Shown here in pieces: positions 6,157-13,860 of a DNA stretch of 14,064 nt. A program made the position numbers and the translations under genes. The first letter of the stretch is position 1, and the number at the start of each line of letters is the position of its first letter. The stretch comes from Spirochaetaceae bacterium (GTDB taxonomy: Bacteria > Spirochaetota > Spirochaetia > Treponematales > Breznakiellaceae), in assembly GCA_031257135.1 (NCBI GenBank), contig JAIRPH010000042.1, positions 1 through 14,064 of the forward strand, written 5' to 3'. Under the pieces are notes generated by a model. That model did not search any database and was not told where the DNA came from. It saw only the letters and a program-made list of their open reading frames with translations.

Positions 6157-7365
6157 TCAGTCGTCTATTGCGGCGTAGAGGGTCTGAGCAAAACGTTTCG
6201 GCAGATCGTCGTTGCCGCCGGGAGACCGCTGGATCAGGAATACGGCTACCAAGTCCTCCGCGGGGTCTACGCAATACCATGTTCCCAGCATACCGTCCCA
6301 AGCCCATTCTCCGGTTGAGCCGTTGAGTCCAGCTTCCGCCGTATCCAACAGAGTACGCACGCCGAGACCATAGCCGTAGCCCGCCATAGACGGAAAACCA
6401 AAGGCTTTGATGTGAGCCGGAAGTACCTGACTCTGCCGGATCAGGTCTATGGTCTTCCGGGAAAGAATCCGTACGTTATCGAGCTTGCCTGAGTTCAACA
6501 GCATACGTCCGTAGCGTCCCACATCGTCCAGAGTCGATGCCAAACCGCCGCCGCCGCTTTCAAAAGCCGGCGGAGCCTCAGCCGATCCGGGGTCTGAGGT
6601 AAGCCCGGAAATCTTCTGAAGCCCTGTTTCGGTATAGCTGTATACCGCGGTCAGGCGGGAACGCTTTTCCGGGGGAACGTAAAACTGAGTATCTTTTAAG
6701 CCCAAAGGGGCAAAGATAGTTTCTTCCATATATTTACCCAGCGTTTTCCCTGAAAGAACCTCGATAAGCCGTCCAAGCGCGTCGTGAGAAAATCCGTACA
6801 TCCAGTATTCTCCGGGGTGGAAGCACAGTGGCGTATGCGCCGCGGCATCCACGATTTGGGCTGTATTTCGGGGCTTTCCCTTGAGCGCGTCCGCGGAAAC
6901 CGCGGTTTGAATTTCACTGAATAGGCGGGCGGAATAACTTTCGCCGCCCGGATACGGAAGCCCGGAAGTCATCGTAAAGAGATGATGAAAGGTGATAGGA
7001 TTCTTCGCCGGCACGATCTCAACGACCCCGCGGGGATCATGCTGGGCGACCTGCATTACGGCGAAAGCCGGCAGGAATTCCCCGATAGGGTCATGGAGCT
7101 TGAAAAGCCCGCGCTCATAAAGGGTCATCGCGGCGGCGATGGTGAAGGTCTTGGTCATTGAGTAAATACGGTAAATTGAATCGTTCTGCATGGGGATATT
7201 CTTTTCAATATCCTGCATTCCGAAACTTTTCCGATAGGCTTGGACCCCTCGGCGGATGATAAGCCCGCCGGCTCCGGCGACGCGACCGGTATCTACAATC
7301 CGCTGGAGATAGTCATCCACATAGCGAAGCCTTTTGAGACAAAAACCGCTTCCTGCAATTTCCAT
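6157..7365 (-). CDS. Serine hydrolase of the beta-lactamase/esterase family (class C-like fold)
   Basis: A 402-residue protein of the beta-lactamase-related serine hydrolase family, which includes esterases, transesterases and D-peptidases. The nucleophile motif is S69-M-T-K72 (RIYSMTKTF). Y190 in the YWMYGFSHDALGRLIEVLSG stretch (187-206) is the expected catalytic tyrosine region. GGGGLASTLDDVGRYGRML (271-289) and GEWAWDGMLGTWYCVDP (352-368) are family-typical, the latter replacing the K-T-G triad of true beta-lactamases with W-D-G, which favours esterase or peptidase activity over resistance. No signal peptide is seen, so it is probably cytoplasmic. A start at TTG 7377 would swallow the ribosome site; ATG 7365 follows GGAGGA by five bases and is chosen. 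It is the last gene of a three-gene operon, 15 bases after the gene before it. Confidence 0.9.
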   Translation of the reverse strand: MEIAGSGFCLKRLRYVDDYLQRIVDTGRVAGAGGLIIRRGVQAYRKSFGMQDIEKNIPMQNDSIYRIYSMTKTFTIAAAMTLYERGLFKLHDPIGEFLPAFAVMQVAQHDPRGVVEIVPAKNPITFHHLFTMTSGLPYPGGESYSARLFSEIQTAVSADALKGKPRNTAQIVDAAAHTPLCFHPGEYWMYGFSHDALGRLIEVLSGKTLGKYMEETIFAPLGLKDTQFYVPPEKRSRLTAVYSYTETGLQKISGLTSDPGSAEAPPAFESGGGGLASTLDDVGRYGRMLLNSGKLDNVRILSRKTIDLIRQSQVLPAHIKAFGFPSMAGYGYGLGVRTLLDTAEAGLNGSTGEWAWDGMLGTWYCVDPAEDLVAVFLIQRSPGGNDDLPKRFAQTLYAAIDD

Positions 7366-7380
7366 AGATTCCTCCAAAAA

Positions 7381-8046
7381 TTAATACGCCCCGAAAGGCA
7401 CAATCTCGATAATGTCCACCCTGAACCGAGCCGATACCGCCCATTGACCGGCGTCCACCCAATAATTAGGGAAACCCGCCAGACTGATATAGCCTCGGAC
7501 TTCCTTGGGGCGGTTCCGCTCGCTTCCCCGGAGCATCGTTCTCACCGCAAGCCGAGCCGCATCCTCTAACGCCGCCTTTTTAATGGTTATCCAGTCAGAC
7601 TGCTCCGCCGGATTCCCCAAAGGACCATACCCGACGGCTTGAGCGGTCCGTACCGCCCCGGATTTCCAGAATCCCAGCCGCCGCTGTTGCTCCGCGGTAA
7701 GCCGATAATCGGTCCATAAATGAAGGCGCATATCCTGAACTTTCACATCCGTAGCCGACAAACCGGGGTCCCCAAAAGAAACGACGCCTAAAGGGGTCAG
7801 CTCAAAGGCTTCGGCTATGCCTCTTGCCCGCTCGCCTACATCGTACTCAAAAGACCAGCCGTAAATAATAGCCGAGTAAAACAGAGCCGACTCTTCCAAA
7901 GCCCGGCGGGATACCGATTCAATGTCCAGAGGATAGACCTCCTCAACATAGGCTCCGTGTATCGGTTCGATGTCTATCCGCACTTCCCCGCGCAGAACCT
8001 CTTGAGCGGAAAGCGCGGCCGTAAGAAAAAGCAGGAATATACGCAT
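7381..8046 (-). CDS. Secreted or periplasmic protein of unknown function
   Basis: A 221-residue protein with a short N-terminal signal sequence (MRIFLLFLTAALSAQE, cleavage probably after A14) and no lipobox cysteine, so a soluble exported product is likely. I do not recognise the family. The mature region is mixed alpha/beta: a strand-rich start (RGEVRIDIEPIHGAYVEEVY), a helical segment WITIKKAALEDAARLAVRTM (~151-170), and a strand-rich end VSARFRVDIIEIVPF. The alanine-rich helix resembles the 'A..DA...A' pattern of some spirochaete envelope proteins, a weak similarity only. The ATG lies three bases after the rhomboid stop with no good ribosome site, implying coupling to the upstream gene. 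A link to rhomboid cleavage or to the hydrolase is a guess from operon context. Confidence 0.78.
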   Translation of the reverse strand: MRIFLLFLTAALSAQEVLRGEVRIDIEPIHGAYVEEVYPLDIESVSRRALEESALFYSAIIYGWSFEYDVGERARGIAEAFELTPLGVVSFGDPGLSATDVKVQDMRLHLWTDYRLTAEQQRRLGFWKSGAVRTAQAVGYGPLGNPAEQSDWITIKKAALEDAARLAVRTMLRGSERNRPKEVRGYISLAGFPNYWVDAGQWAVSARFRVDIIEIVPFGAY

Positions 8047-8049
8047 AAT

Positions 8050-8673
8050 CTACCGTCCCAACATGAAACGCCACGGATTCTTGCCGAACCGGATAAGGAA
8101 ATACAGCCAGCCGAACCCGAATCCCGCAAGGTGCGTCAGATGGGCTACCCCGTTCCTGACGCCTATAATCGAAGAAACAAGCTCGATTGCGGTGAATCCC
8201 AAAACCATAATGGGCGCGCGAAGAGGCAGGATTCCCCACACATAGATCACCGAGTCAGGGAAAAACGCCGCATAAGCCAACTGAACCGCGAAAATCGCCC
8301 CCGACGCGCCCAGCAGAAATATCTCGTATGCGCCGGTCAAGAAGTATACGCCAAAGGAAAAAACTCCGGCAAGAACGCCGGTCAGCATATAGTAGAGTAA
8401 AAATTCGACGCTTCCGATATGACGCTCAACCTGAACGCCGAAGATAAACAGCGCAAGCATATTGAAAAGCAGATGATTGAAACCGCCGTGAGCAAACATA
8501 TAGGTTACAAACTGCCAAACCCGCCCCTGAAGCACTCCTATCGGATTAAGCGCGGCATAATATCCTATGTACGGGCTTATCTGCTGGAGAATAAACACTA
8601 AAATATTAATGCCGATAAGAAAAAATACCACATTATTATTACGGTACCGAAAGGGTTTACGAATTACGCTCAT
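8050..8673 (-). CDS. Rhomboid-family intramembrane serine protease
   Basis: A 207-residue polytopic membrane protein with about six membrane helices and the rhomboid active-site set: H67-LLF-N71 in helix 2, G122-A-S124-G (GASGAIF) in helix 4 with S124 as nucleophile, and HLTHLAGFGFG with H181 as the base in the last core helix. The L1-loop region GRVWQFVTYMFAHGG is also typical. The enzyme cuts transmembrane segments of other membrane proteins; its substrate is not known. The length is the minimal bacterial type without extra domains. It is first in an operon with a secreted protein and a beta-lactamase-fold hydrolase. No Shine-Dalgarno precedes ATG 8673, and the promoter -10 box ends seven bases before it, so the transcript may be leaderless. 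Confidence 0.93.
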   Translation of the reverse strand: MSVIRKPFRYRNNNVVFFLIGINILVFILQQISPYIGYYAALNPIGVLQGRVWQFVTYMFAHGGFNHLLFNMLALFIFGVQVERHIGSVEFLLYYMLTGVLAGVFSFGVYFLTGAYEIFLLGASGAIFAVQLAYAAFFPDSVIYVWGILPLRAPIMVLGFTAIELVSSIIGVRNGVAHLTHLAGFGFGWLYFLIRFGKNPWRFMLGR

Positions 8674-8680
8674 ATCATTA

Positions 8681-8709
8681 AGAATATGCCTGTTCTTGAC
8701 TTAGGTCAA
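8681..8709 (-). promoter_or_regulatory. Promoter of the rhomboid operon with overlapping dyad
   Basis: On the minus strand TTGACC (8709-8704), a 17-base spacer and TATTCT (8686-8681) end seven bases before ATG 8673. The -35 box lies in a perfect dyad, TTGAC-TTAG-GTCAA (8696-8709), which could be an operator half-site pair or chance. Confidence 0.55.
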
Positions 8710-8741
8710 TGCTTAAATACGGGTATTCCCGAGCGGAAACA

Positions 8742-8945
8742 TCAGCCTTTCAGCGTTTTCAATCCGCTCATAAGGGCGCATTTTTCTCCAAAATACCCGG
8801 ACAATTCCTTATAATATCCGTAAAGAACTTCATATACTGCAATGCTGTCATACCCTCCCCGGTCCGCGCCGGCGGCCGCGGAAATGAAATTTTTTTCATT
8901 TAAACTATGGAGCGATTCATGCCCCCTCTTGTCATCTAAGCGCAT
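8742..8945 (-). CDS. Possible small protein between rhomboid and efp
   Basis: This is a 67-codon frame in the divergent gap, on the same strand as the rhomboid operon. The translation has protein-like composition, mainly in its second half (YDSIAVYEVLYGYYKELSGY, then FGEKCALMSGLKTLKG), which is probably helical. I do not recognise it. Points against it: no ribosome site at ATG 8945, its start overlaps the efp promoter region, and a GC-rich dyad (TCCGCG/CGCGGA, 8863-8882) plus an AT-rich one (AAATGAA/TTCATTT, 8882-8901) lie inside it, so the region could be regulatory instead. Apart from this and the two promoters I see no gene between 8674 and 8986. Confidence 0.35.
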   Translation of the reverse strand: MRLDDKRGHESLHSLNEKNFISAAAGADRGGYDSIAVYEVLYGYYKELSGYFGEKCALMSGLKTLKG

Positions 8946-8957
8946 ATTTTTTATACT
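8929..8957 (+). promoter_or_regulatory. Promoter of efp
   Basis: TTGTCA (8929-8934), a 17-base spacer and TATACT (8952-8957) precede ATG 8987. The predicted start near 8964 leaves a short leader containing GCGAGGA (8976-8982) as ribosome site. Confidence 0.72.
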
Positions 8958-8986
8958 AGGGGAACCATATATAAAGCGAGGAATAC

Positions 8987-9550
8987 ATGATTCGAGGCGG
9001 AGATATCGCCAAAGGGACCTGCCTTCTGCAAAAAGGACAGCCCTATATCGTAGTAGAGCGGGAATTCGTCAACCCCGGCAAAGGCGGCGCGTTCGCAAGG
9101 GTCAAGATGAAGAGCATCAAAGACGGCTCGATCCTAACTCAGACCATTATGACCCAATCGGAAGTTGAGGACGCCACCGTCGATTCTCATAACTGCCAAT
9201 ATCAGTATGCGGATACGGATAATTATCACTTTATGGATAATGAATCCTTCGATCAATACGAAGTCCCCATAACCGAAATGGAAGACAAAAAATATTACCT
9301 GAAAGAAAATGAAGTCTACGAACTGACTATCTGGGAAGGCAAGGTAATTGATATTAAGATACCTTATAAGGTGGTTTTTACGGTTGCGGAAAGTGAAAAC
9401 TACGTGAAAGGGGATACCGTGTCCGGCGCAACCAAGCCCATCGTTACCGAGACGGGACTAACCGTCAGAGTTCCGTTGTTTATCAAGCAGGGAGAAAAAA
9501 TCCTCGTCAATACCGAAACCAATGAGTATGTGGAACGGGTTAATGACTAG
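8987..9550 (+). CDS. efp: Translation elongation factor P
   Basis: A 187-residue protein of the full length expected for EF-P, which binds between the P and E sites of the ribosome and relieves stalling at consecutive prolines. Domain I (~1-63) contains the tip loop NPGKGGAFARVKMK with K32 at the position that is post-translationally extended in many bacteria. Domain II follows (SEVEDATVDSHNCQYQYADT... to ...IDIKIPYKVVFTV, ~64-130) and domain III ends in GLTVRVPLFIKQGEKILVNTETNEYVERV, a close match to the family's C-terminal signature. The start has a good ribosome site. It is followed 15 bases later by a methyltransferase gene on the same strand. No EpmA/EpmB-type modification gene is in the window. 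Confidence 0.96.
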   Translation: MIRGGDIAKGTCLLQKGQPYIVVEREFVNPGKGGAFARVKMKSIKDGSILTQTIMTQSEVEDATVDSHNCQYQYADTDNYHFMDNESFDQYEVPITEMEDKKYYLKENEVYELTIWEGKVIDIKIPYKVVFTVAESENYVKGDTVSGATKPIVTETGLTVRVPLFIKQGEKILVNTETNEYVERVND

Positions 9551-9565
9551 GTAAGGGCTTCCCAG

Positions 9566-10795
9566 ATGTACCGCGGGTACGCCACAAAAGAAGTTTCCTT
9601 TAAGTTTAGGGGGAAGCTGTTCGGCTTCGCCCTTTCTCAAGGGCTGTTCAGTTCCGCGGACATTGATACGGGGACGCGGTTTCTGCTGAAAGTTTTTTCT
9701 AAAACCCTTGATCCTCTTCCGCCGCCGAAAAAGGTACTCGACGCGGGTTGCGGGATCGGGGTTATCGGGATATGCGCCGCGGCGTCGGCGGACTGCGTTG
9801 TCCGCTGTCAGGATCGGGACGAGCTTGCCCGGGGATTTACCGAATATAACGCCCGGCGGAACGGCGTCCCGGCGGAACGGCTTTCCGCGCATACTGAACC
9901 GCTTCTCGGAGGAAATCCGCAGGACCGATGGGATATAATTCTCTCCAACATCCCCGCCAAAACAGGAAAGCCGGTTTTAGAAGATTTCGTCCGGCGGTCG
10001 GCGGGTTTGCTTAATCCTTCGGGACGGGTTTTTATGGTCGCGGTCAATCCGCTCGCGGATTTTTTCCGTTCTGTTATCGAAACGCCAATATACGAAGAAA
10101 CCGGATCGGGGCATACCGTATTTGTCTACGGACCGTCGGAAAAGCGAACCGAGCCGGTTCAAACCGGTCCCCATTTCTTGGAAAAATATCCAGCCTATCG
10201 CCGGCGGAGGGGCGAGTATATGATGGAAAAAACGGCATATACTCTGGATTCGGTATACGGAGCCGCGGATTTCGACGCCCCCGGGGGCGCGGCGCAGGCT
10301 GGGGCGAAACTGATGAGGCGTTTACCCATAGCCTTTCCGCCGGACCCGGCGGTACTCGTATATGAACCGGGGCAGGGACATTTCCCCGCGTGGTTTGCGG
10401 CGCGTCTGCATCGGGAGGCCGAGTATACCCTTGCGGGGCGGAATGTACTTGCCTTAGAAGCCTCGCGTTTTAACCTCCGGCAATCGCCGCAGGTTAAAAC
10501 GCTCAGTATCGTAGATTTAGAAACCCACCGGGACGCCTTAATCCGGGAAAAAGGCTATGATTTCATCGCCGCGTTTCCTTCAGCGGTTCCCCAAACCGAC
10601 CGGCTTACCGCGCATTGGGACGGGCTTGAGGCGTTGCTGGCGTCAGAGGGCGTCGCGCTTTTGGGGTTTCCGTCGGCGGAAGCGGAACGGTTCGACCGGA
10701 AAAAGCCGAAAGGATTTACTCGTCTTGGAGACGCTAAAAAAAACGGCTTTCGGGCGTTGGCGTACTGGAAAAATCCTCCTAACCCTATCCCTTAA
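9566..10795 (+). CDS. Two-domain class I methyltransferase, RsmC/YbxB-like
   Basis: A 409-residue protein. The N-terminal half (1-190) is an S-adenosylmethionine-dependent methyltransferase of the 'small MTase' (MTS) group that methylates rRNA bases. FALSQGLFSSADIDTGTRFL (21-40) matches the RsmC-type lead-in, and VLDAGCGIGVIGI (57-69) is SAM-binding motif I. DIILSNIPAKTGK (123-135) aligns with the (S/T)NPPIRAGK active-site loop, but the first proline of N-P-P is isoleucine. The C-terminal half (~215-405) looks like a decayed second methyltransferase fold: VLVYEPGQGHFPAW (263-276) sits where motif I would be. Classical RsmC has the inactive domain first, so this order is reversed. It follows efp by 15 bases with a weak ribosome site and probably shares its transcript. 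Target unknown; its end overlaps the convergent permease gene by 11 bases. Confidence 0.8.
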   Translation: MYRGYATKEVSFKFRGKLFGFALSQGLFSSADIDTGTRFLLKVFSKTLDPLPPPKKVLDAGCGIGVIGICAAASADCVVRCQDRDELARGFTEYNARRNGVPAERLSAHTEPLLGGNPQDRWDIILSNIPAKTGKPVLEDFVRRSAGLLNPSGRVFMVAVNPLADFFRSVIETPIYEETGSGHTVFVYGPSEKRTEPVQTGPHFLEKYPAYRRRRGEYMMEKTAYTLDSVYGAADFDAPGGAAQAGAKLMRRLPIAFPPDPAVLVYEPGQGHFPAWFAARLHREAEYTLAGRNVLALEASRFNLRQSPQVKTLSIVDLETHRDALIREKGYDFIAAFPSAVPQTDRLTAHWDGLEALLASEGVALLGFPSAEAERFDRKKPKGFTRLGDAKKNGFRALAYWKNPPNPIP

Positions 10796-11621
10796 CGGCT
10801 CCCGCGGAAAGCCCGTTAATGACCTTCTCTTGAGCGAGTATATAGAAAACAATCACCGGCAGAGATGCCACGAGAATCGTCGCGAAAATCGCCGGAATAT
10901 TCACCGCCTCAACGCCGTAGAACTCTTTGATGCCCAGCGGGATAGTTCGTTTATTGTTCGTATTGATCAGCGTCAAGGCATAGATAAATTCGTTCCAATA
11001 GGTCAAAAAGTTGAGAATCGTTACCGTCGAAATGGCGGGTACTGAAATCGGGAGCATGATGTTCCAATATATCCGCAGTGACGACGCGCCGTCGATAAAT
11101 GCCGATTCTTGAATACTGTTTGGAACGTCTTTAAAAAAGGCGGTCATAATATATATCCCCACCGGCAGTCCGATACTGATGTATGGGATAATGAGACCCA
11201 AAAGCCGGTCGGTAAGGCGCAGGGCTTTGGTAAGCTGGTAAATCGGGATGAGGGTGGTGTGAACCGGAATCATCATTCCGATAACGAACAGCATGAATAG
11301 TACCGGCGAAAGGCGGAACTTCATCTTAGCGAAGGCGTAGCTCGCCAAAGAAGCTATGAGCGTGGTTAATGCTACGGACAGACCGGATACAAAAATACTG
11401 TTGAAGATATATATATTAAAATCGGAAAAAAGAATTTTTTGCAGATTGCCGAGAAACAGCTTTTTCGGAAAGCCCCAAAAATTGCCGGTCATATAATCCT
11501 GCATGGATTTGAAGGACATCAATACCGTTAATACAAAAGGAAAGCCGAACAAAGCGAAAAAGAAAAACGCCAGCAGGTAAAAAGCCGTTTTTTCAGCAAC
11601 GCCGCGTTTTGTTGCTATCAT
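10785..11621 (-). CDS. Sugar ABC transporter permease, MalG/UgpE type
   Basis: A 278-residue inner-membrane permease of the CUT1 carbohydrate importer group, with six predicted membrane helices. The cytoplasmic EAA loop that docks the ATPase is ESAFIDGASSLRIYWNIMLP (172-191), with the invariant D177-G178. The N-terminal FFFFALFGFPFVLTVLMSFK is typical of MalG-type subunits. A longer frame opening at 11696 is unlikely; ATG 11621 follows GAGGAGG by seven bases and overlaps the stop of the previous permease as ATGA, the normal arrangement for paired CUT1 permeases. It is the last gene of the operon and overlaps the convergent methyltransferase gene by 11 bases, with no terminator between. The sugar is not evident from sequence. 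Confidence 0.95.
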   Translation of the reverse strand: MIATKRGVAEKTAFYLLAFFFFALFGFPFVLTVLMSFKSMQDYMTGNFWGFPKKLFLGNLQKILFSDFNIYIFNSIFVSGLSVALTTLIASLASYAFAKMKFRLSPVLFMLFVIGMMIPVHTTLIPIYQLTKALRLTDRLLGLIIPYISIGLPVGIYIMTAFFKDVPNSIQESAFIDGASSLRIYWNIMLPISVPAISTVTILNFLTYWNEFIYALTLINTNNKRTIPLGIKEFYGVEAVNIPAIFATILVASLPVIVFYILAQEKVINGLSAGAVKG

Positions 11622-12520
11622 GAGCGAGCCTCCTCTTTTGAGCGGGTCATAACCTGGAATAGCGCGATGACGATAAACGAAATCAGCACCATACACGAGG
11701 CAACGGCGCTGGCGTATCCCATACGGTCTTCGTTAAAGGCTTTTTTGTACATAAAGGTCGCCATAAGCTCTGAATATCCATTTGGTCCGCCGAGGGTCAT
11801 AATCCAGATAAGATCAAAATACTTGAGAGACCCTACGATAGAAAGCACCGCCGAGGTTTTAAGGGTTCCCGACAAAAGGGGCAGGGTCATGGTCCAGAAT
11901 TGTTGCCATCGGGATGCGCCGTCGATGGTTGCCGCTTCGTAGAGTTCTTCAGGAATTCCGGTCATGCCGGCGCGGATGAGAATCATATACTGAGGCGTGT
12001 ACTGCCAGCAGATCACAAAAAGCACCGCAAACATAACGACCTGTTCAGAGCCGAGCCACGAAAGAGCCGTTCCCGGACTGATAATTTTCAAAACCCAGCC
12101 GAAAAGCCCTGTATACGGGGCGTACATCATAAGCCAGATCGTGCCGGTAGCCACCGTGGAAAGCAGAGGAGGCATAAAGTACACAGTCCTGAAAAGTCTA
12201 ACCCCCCGGTTTCCGGTATTGAGGATGAGCGCGAGAATCATGCCGAAGCCTAACTGAAAAACGATGGATACTATCACCAGAAGGATGTTGTTTTGTAAGG
12301 CGTGCCAAAAGCCTGCATCTTTCATAAGCCGAGCATAGTTGCCGAAGCCGACAAACCCCGCTTCCGAAGCAGGACCTATACCAGACCAGTTAAAGCCGCT
12401 GTAATAAAAGGTCCTGAAAATACCCGCCAACGTATAGGTACAATATACCGCTAACGCCGGCAAAAGAAAGAGAAAAACGGTTATGCCGTTTTTGAACCAT
12501 TGTTTTTGTTTTGTGGTCAC
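11618..12520 (-). CDS. Sugar ABC transporter permease, MalF/UgpA type
   Basis: A 300-residue inner-membrane permease that pairs with the downstream permease. The first membrane helix (ITVFLFLLPALAVYCTYTLA) begins at about residue 13 and five more follow. The EAA loop is EAATIDGASRWQQFWTMTLP (195-214), with D200-G201 in the canonical position. LGGPNGYSELMATFMYKKAF near the C-terminus is a common UgpA-type segment. The start codon is GTG at 12520, preceded by AAAGGAGGA with rather long spacing; no better ATG lies nearby. It sits 54 bases after the binding-protein gene, behind a strong hairpin, and overlaps the next gene by four bases. Confidence 0.95.
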   Translation of the reverse strand: MTTKQKQWFKNGITVFLFLLPALAVYCTYTLAGIFRTFYYSGFNWSGIGPASEAGFVGFGNYARLMKDAGFWHALQNNILLVIVSIVFQLGFGMILALILNTGNRGVRLFRTVYFMPPLLSTVATGTIWLMMYAPYTGLFGWVLKIISPGTALSWLGSEQVVMFAVLFVICWQYTPQYMILIRAGMTGIPEELYEAATIDGASRWQQFWTMTLPLLSGTLKTSAVLSIVGSLKYFDLIWIMTLGGPNGYSELMATFMYKKAFNEDRMGYASAVASCMVLISFIVIALFQVMTRSKEEARS

Positions 12521-12540
12521 CGCCGCCGAATCCTCCTTTA

Positions 12541-12568
12541 CCGGAGGGCGGGATTACCCGTCCTCCGG
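12541..12568 (-). promoter_or_regulatory. Intercistronic hairpin between binding protein and permease
   Basis: CCGGAGG-A-CGGG pairs with CCCG-C-CCTCCGG around a TAAT loop: 11 base pairs with one mismatch. It is not followed by a T-tract, so it is more likely a 3' stabiliser of the binding-protein message than a full terminator, consistent with higher expression of binding protein than permeases in such operons. Confidence 0.65.
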
Positions 12569-12574
12569 CAGTAT

Positions 12575-13840
12575 CTACTGAGCGTCAAAGGCTTTTTGCA
12601 TAGCATCGGCCGCCTGCTGAGGAGTCAGGGTCTTACCGTACAAGCCTTGAGTAGTATCCTTGTGAACTTCCGCCAATTCAGGGGAAAGGGTCTGATCGAT
12701 GTAGTTCTGGAGGAAACTTGCGTCCGCCAACTGCTTCAGAGCTTCCCGGACAAGGGCGTCTTGAGTTTGAATATCGGGTTTCGCCGCGACGACTCCGTTA
12801 TTCAAAAATTCCTGTTGCAGTTCAGTATCGGTTGCAAGGAACAACGCCAGCTTTGCCGCAAGGTCTCGGTTTTTTGCGCTGGCGGATACGGAAAACGCGT
12901 TCGCTCCGCCGAGAATATCCGTCGCCTTGCCTTTACCTCCGTCAACCGCCGGATACAAGGCAAGCCCTACTTTTTTGGCGTAGAAATCGGGGTTCTCGCT
13001 CCGGCAGGTGCCGAGAAAGCCGGTAGTCTGCACGATCATAGCGCACTGCTCGGTATACATCAGCATCCGGGACTGACCGGTATCCCAATCAAGTCCGTTC
13101 GCTCCGGCGGGGAACCAGCCCTTATCCACCATATCTTGGACCATCTGACCGGCTCTGATAAAGGTATTATCGGTAAAGGCTATTTTTTTATCGTTAGCCT
13201 GCTGGAAAACATCCGCTCCTCCTAAACGCATGGAAACGAGAACAAAATGTTGCGCCCCGGGCCATTTGGTTTTATTCGCCAGCGCAAAGGGCGTGATATT
13301 GTTCGCCAAAAGGGTCTGGCAGATATTCTCCAAATCCGCAAAGGTCTTGGGAGGCTGTAGATTGAATCGGGCGAAAATATCCTTATTATAGAAAAGAATC
13401 GTGCCGCCTCCGGTATAGGGAACGCCGTAGACTTTTCCGTTGAACCGGCTCAAATTGACCATCGTCTGATTGAGCTGACCGCTCATGGCGTTAGCCTCTG
13501 CGGTAATATCCGCTACCAAGCCGGCGTCCACAAAAGACTTGAGCCAGCCGCCGCCCCAAGAATGAAACACGTCCGGGAAATCACTGCCGCTCACGGTTTT
13601 GAGCTTAGTTTTATAGGGATCGTTGGCGTAGGTGGAAATCGCCACTTTGACTCCGGGGTTAGCCGCTTCAAACCGGCGGACTGCTTTCTCAATAGGCACG
13701 CCCCGCCCCTGATCGTTGTAGATATGCCAGAGATTCAGCGTAGTCTGAGACGACTGACTAGAGGATTTATCGCCTTGACTTCCGGCAAATAGGATACCCG
13801 CGCTCAGGACAAGAGCCGATGCCAAACATACTATTTTCAT
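12575..13840 (-). CDS. Sugar ABC transporter substrate-binding protein
   Basis: A 421-residue extracytoplasmic binding protein of solute-binding family 1 (CUT1 carbohydrate type). The signal peptide MKIVCLASALVLSAGILFA is followed by GSQGDKSSSQ, with likely cleavage after A19. There is no lipobox cysteine, so it would be free in the periplasm rather than a lipoprotein. The mature start LNLWHIYNDQGRG and EKAVRRFEAANPGVKVAIS are classic for the family, as are FPDVFHSWGGGWLKSFVDAG, VYGVPYTGGGTILFYNKDIF and ILGGANAFSVSASAKNRDLA. ATG 13840 has AAGGAG six bases upstream and gives a proper signal peptide, so it is preferred over an in-frame ATG at 13858. It lies 20 bases after the dehydrogenase gene. 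The ligand cannot be assigned, although the neighbour suggests a sugar or polyol. Confidence 0.95.
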   Translation of the reverse strand: MKIVCLASALVLSAGILFAGSQGDKSSSQSSQTTLNLWHIYNDQGRGVPIEKAVRRFEAANPGVKVAISTYANDPYKTKLKTVSGSDFPDVFHSWGGGWLKSFVDAGLVADITAEANAMSGQLNQTMVNLSRFNGKVYGVPYTGGGTILFYNKDIFARFNLQPPKTFADLENICQTLLANNITPFALANKTKWPGAQHFVLVSMRLGGADVFQQANDKKIAFTDNTFIRAGQMVQDMVDKGWFPAGANGLDWDTGQSRMLMYTEQCAMIVQTTGFLGTCRSENPDFYAKKVGLALYPAVDGGKGKATDILGGANAFSVSASAKNRDLAAKLALFLATDTELQQEFLNNGVVAAKPDIQTQDALVREALKQLADASFLQNYIDQTLSPELAEVHKDTTQGLYGKTLTPQQAADAMQKAFDAQ

Positions 13841-13860
13841 ATATTTCTCCTTGTACAATG

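Noticed and set aside
6157..7365. True beta-lactamase conferring resistance
   Set aside because: The S-x-x-K motif is present, but there is no signal peptide and the K-T-G motif is replaced by W-D-G, more typical of esterase-like relatives.
8863..8901. Rho-independent terminator (GC hairpin then T-run)
   Set aside because: The T-run is several bases from the stem and no plus-strand gene lies upstream to be terminated.
8709..8903. 64-codon plus-strand frame opposite the possible small protein
   Set aside because: It has no ribosome site, ends in the dyad region and has a less protein-like composition than the minus-strand frame.
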